From Candidatus Zhuqueibacterota bacterium (GTDB lineage Bacteria; Zhuqueibacterota; Zhuqueibacteria; Residuimicrobiales; Krinioviventaceae), in assembly GCA_003854995.1 (NCBI GenBank), contig RQOI01000379.1, forward strand, positions 1 to 5,503: 5,503 bases of DNA, written 5' to 3'. A program made the position numbers and the translations under genes. Under the pieces are notes generated by a model. It saw only the letters and a list, made by a program, of their open reading frames with translations. It was not told the DNA's origin and searched no databases. Positions within the stretch are counted from its first letter, which is position 1, and each line of letters opens with the position of its first letter. Positions 4,672-5,503 of the stretch are shown here, piece after piece.

Positions 4672-5503
4672 AAATGAAAGCTGCCTTCGGCGCGGCCCTG
4701 CCGTTGCTCTTTCTGGCATTGGTCAACAGCATTTGCGATGGCGATGATCCCGGCGATCCGGATGCCGGCCTGTATCACACCTGGGCGGAAGTGGAAAACG
4801 ACCTGACATCTCTGGCTGCAAGCCACAGCGGCATTGCCGCCGTCACTTCCATCGGGACTTCTCTGCAGGGCAGAGCGCTGTGGGCTATCAAAATCAGCGA
4901 TGACGTCAACGTCGATGAGGATGAAAAAGTCATCGTCCTGCTGGGTGCGCACCATGCGCGCGAATGGATTTCCGTCGAAGTGCCGTTGCTGATCGCCCGT
5001 CATCTGCTCGACAATTATGACGCCAATCAGATGGTCAAAGACTATGTTGACAATGCCGAAATCTGGATTGTCCCCATGGTCAATCCGGATGGGCATCACT
5101 ATTCGGTCAGCTCGGATCGCCTGTGGCGCAAAAATCGTCGCGACAACGGTGATGGCAGCTATGGCGTCGACTTGAATCGCAATTACAGCCATGCGTGGGG
5201 TGGACCCGGATCTTCTGGCGACACCTTTTCAGAAACCTATCGCGGCCCGGCGCCGTTTTCCGAGCCCGAGTCGCGCGCCTGTCGCGATTTCCTCTCCGCC
5301 GTGCAGCCGCGCGCCCTCATCAGCTATCACAGCTATTCGCAGCTCATTTTGTTTCCCTGGGGCTATACAGATGACCCGGCGCCGGACAAGGCCTTGCTGG
5401 AGCATCTCGCAGTCACGATGGCGAATGAAATCAAGGCTGTGCACAATGTCAGCTATACGCCGGATCAGTCCTCCGGTCTCTATCTGGCGAGCGGTGATAC
5501 CGT
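4668..5503 (+). CDS. M14-family zinc carboxypeptidase, exported, 3' end cut by window
   Basis: 278 residues are visible before the right edge. An N-terminal hydrophobic signal (about 5-19) precedes Cys23 and an acidic linker (DGDDPGDPD, 24-32). The catalytic domain begins at once with YHTWAEVENDL (36-46), where mature carboxypeptidase A also begins, so there is no internal propeptide. By pancreatic carboxypeptidase A numbering, visible active-site residues are zinc ligands His96 and Glu99 (His69/Glu72) in GAHHAREWIS, Arg98 (Arg71), Arg151 and Arg154 (Arg124/Arg127) in RLWRKNRR, Asn170-Arg171 (Asn144/Arg145) in DLNRNY, zinc ligand His221 (His196) in YHSYSQ, and Tyr272 (Tyr248) in LYLASGDT. The catalytic glutamate (Glu270) should lie just past the edge. 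The enzyme should remove C-terminal residues from peptides outside the cytoplasm. Whether Cys23 is lipidated or signal peptidase I acts is unclear. Confidence 0.93.
   Translation, partial: MKMKAAFGAALPLLFLALVNSICDGDDPGDPDAGLYHTWAEVENDLTSLAASHSGIAAVTSIGTSLQGRALWAIKISDDVNVDEDEKVIVLLGAHHAREWISVEVPLLIARHLLDNYDANQMVKDYVDNAEIWIVPMVNPDGHHYSVSSDRLWRKNRRDNGDGSYGVDLNRNYSHAWGGPGSSGDTFSETYRGPAPFSEPESRACRDFLSAVQPRALISYHSYSQLILFPWGYTDDPAPDKALLEHLAVTMANEIKAVHNVSYTPDQSSGLYLASGDT

Noticed and set aside
4018..4719. 233-codon open frame on the minus strand across three plus-strand genes
   Set aside because: It crosses the junctions of well-supported genes and its arginine- and proline-rich product resembles no family; it is a by-product of GC-biased codons.
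4587..5192. 201-codon open frame on the minus strand opposite the M14 peptidase
   Set aside because: The plus strand here carries all the M14 active-site residues; the antisense product has an unstructured, Asp/Ile-rich composition and no start context.

Overview
The window is a dense, one-direction (+ strand) stretch of nine genes from a diderm (Gram-negative-type) bacterium with moderate-to-high GC content. The diderm assignment rests on an Mla-type phospholipid ABC transporter (MlaE, MlaF, MlaD) next to an outer-membrane-type auxiliary lipoprotein. The lineage cannot be fixed from the sequence. The mix of Rsb-like partner-switching genes, Mla genes and a secreted M14 peptidase would suit an uncultured FCB-type lineage such as Calditrichota/KSB1, but that is only a guess.

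Region 1 (1-1077) is a partner-switching module. It holds the C-terminal end of a SpoIIE/RsbU-type PP2C phosphatase (cut by the left edge), an RsbW/SpoIIAB-like GHKL serine kinase, and a SpoIIAA/RsbV-like STAS protein that keeps the phosphorylatable serine. Kinase and STAS genes overlap by 4 bp.

Region 2 (1070-4187) is an Mla/PqiC-type lipid transport cassette: permease MlaE, ATPase MlaF, the MCE protein MlaD with a long helical tail, and a PqiC/ABC_trans_aux lipoprotein whose best start is TTG at 3606. The STAS gene overlaps mlaE by 8 bp, and the mlaE stop codon touches the mlaF start codon. No mlaC-like or mlaA-like gene is seen.

Region 3 (4219-5503) holds a small exported protein resembling the N-terminal pro-like domain of bacterial M14 zinc carboxypeptidases. 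It overlaps by 4 bp (ATGA) an M14 carboxypeptidase that lacks such a domain and runs off the right edge.

The genes are probably co-transcribed: the largest gap is 67 bp, no convincing internal terminator is visible, and several junctions overlap. The central hypothesis is that the STAS protein doubles as the MlaB subunit of the transporter. The adjacent kinase and phosphatase would then set lipid transport activity by phosphorylating and dephosphorylating it, rather than (or as well as) controlling a sigma factor. No stretch over 300 bases lacks a gene, and no RNA genes, CRISPR arrays, insertion sequences or other mobile elements were seen.
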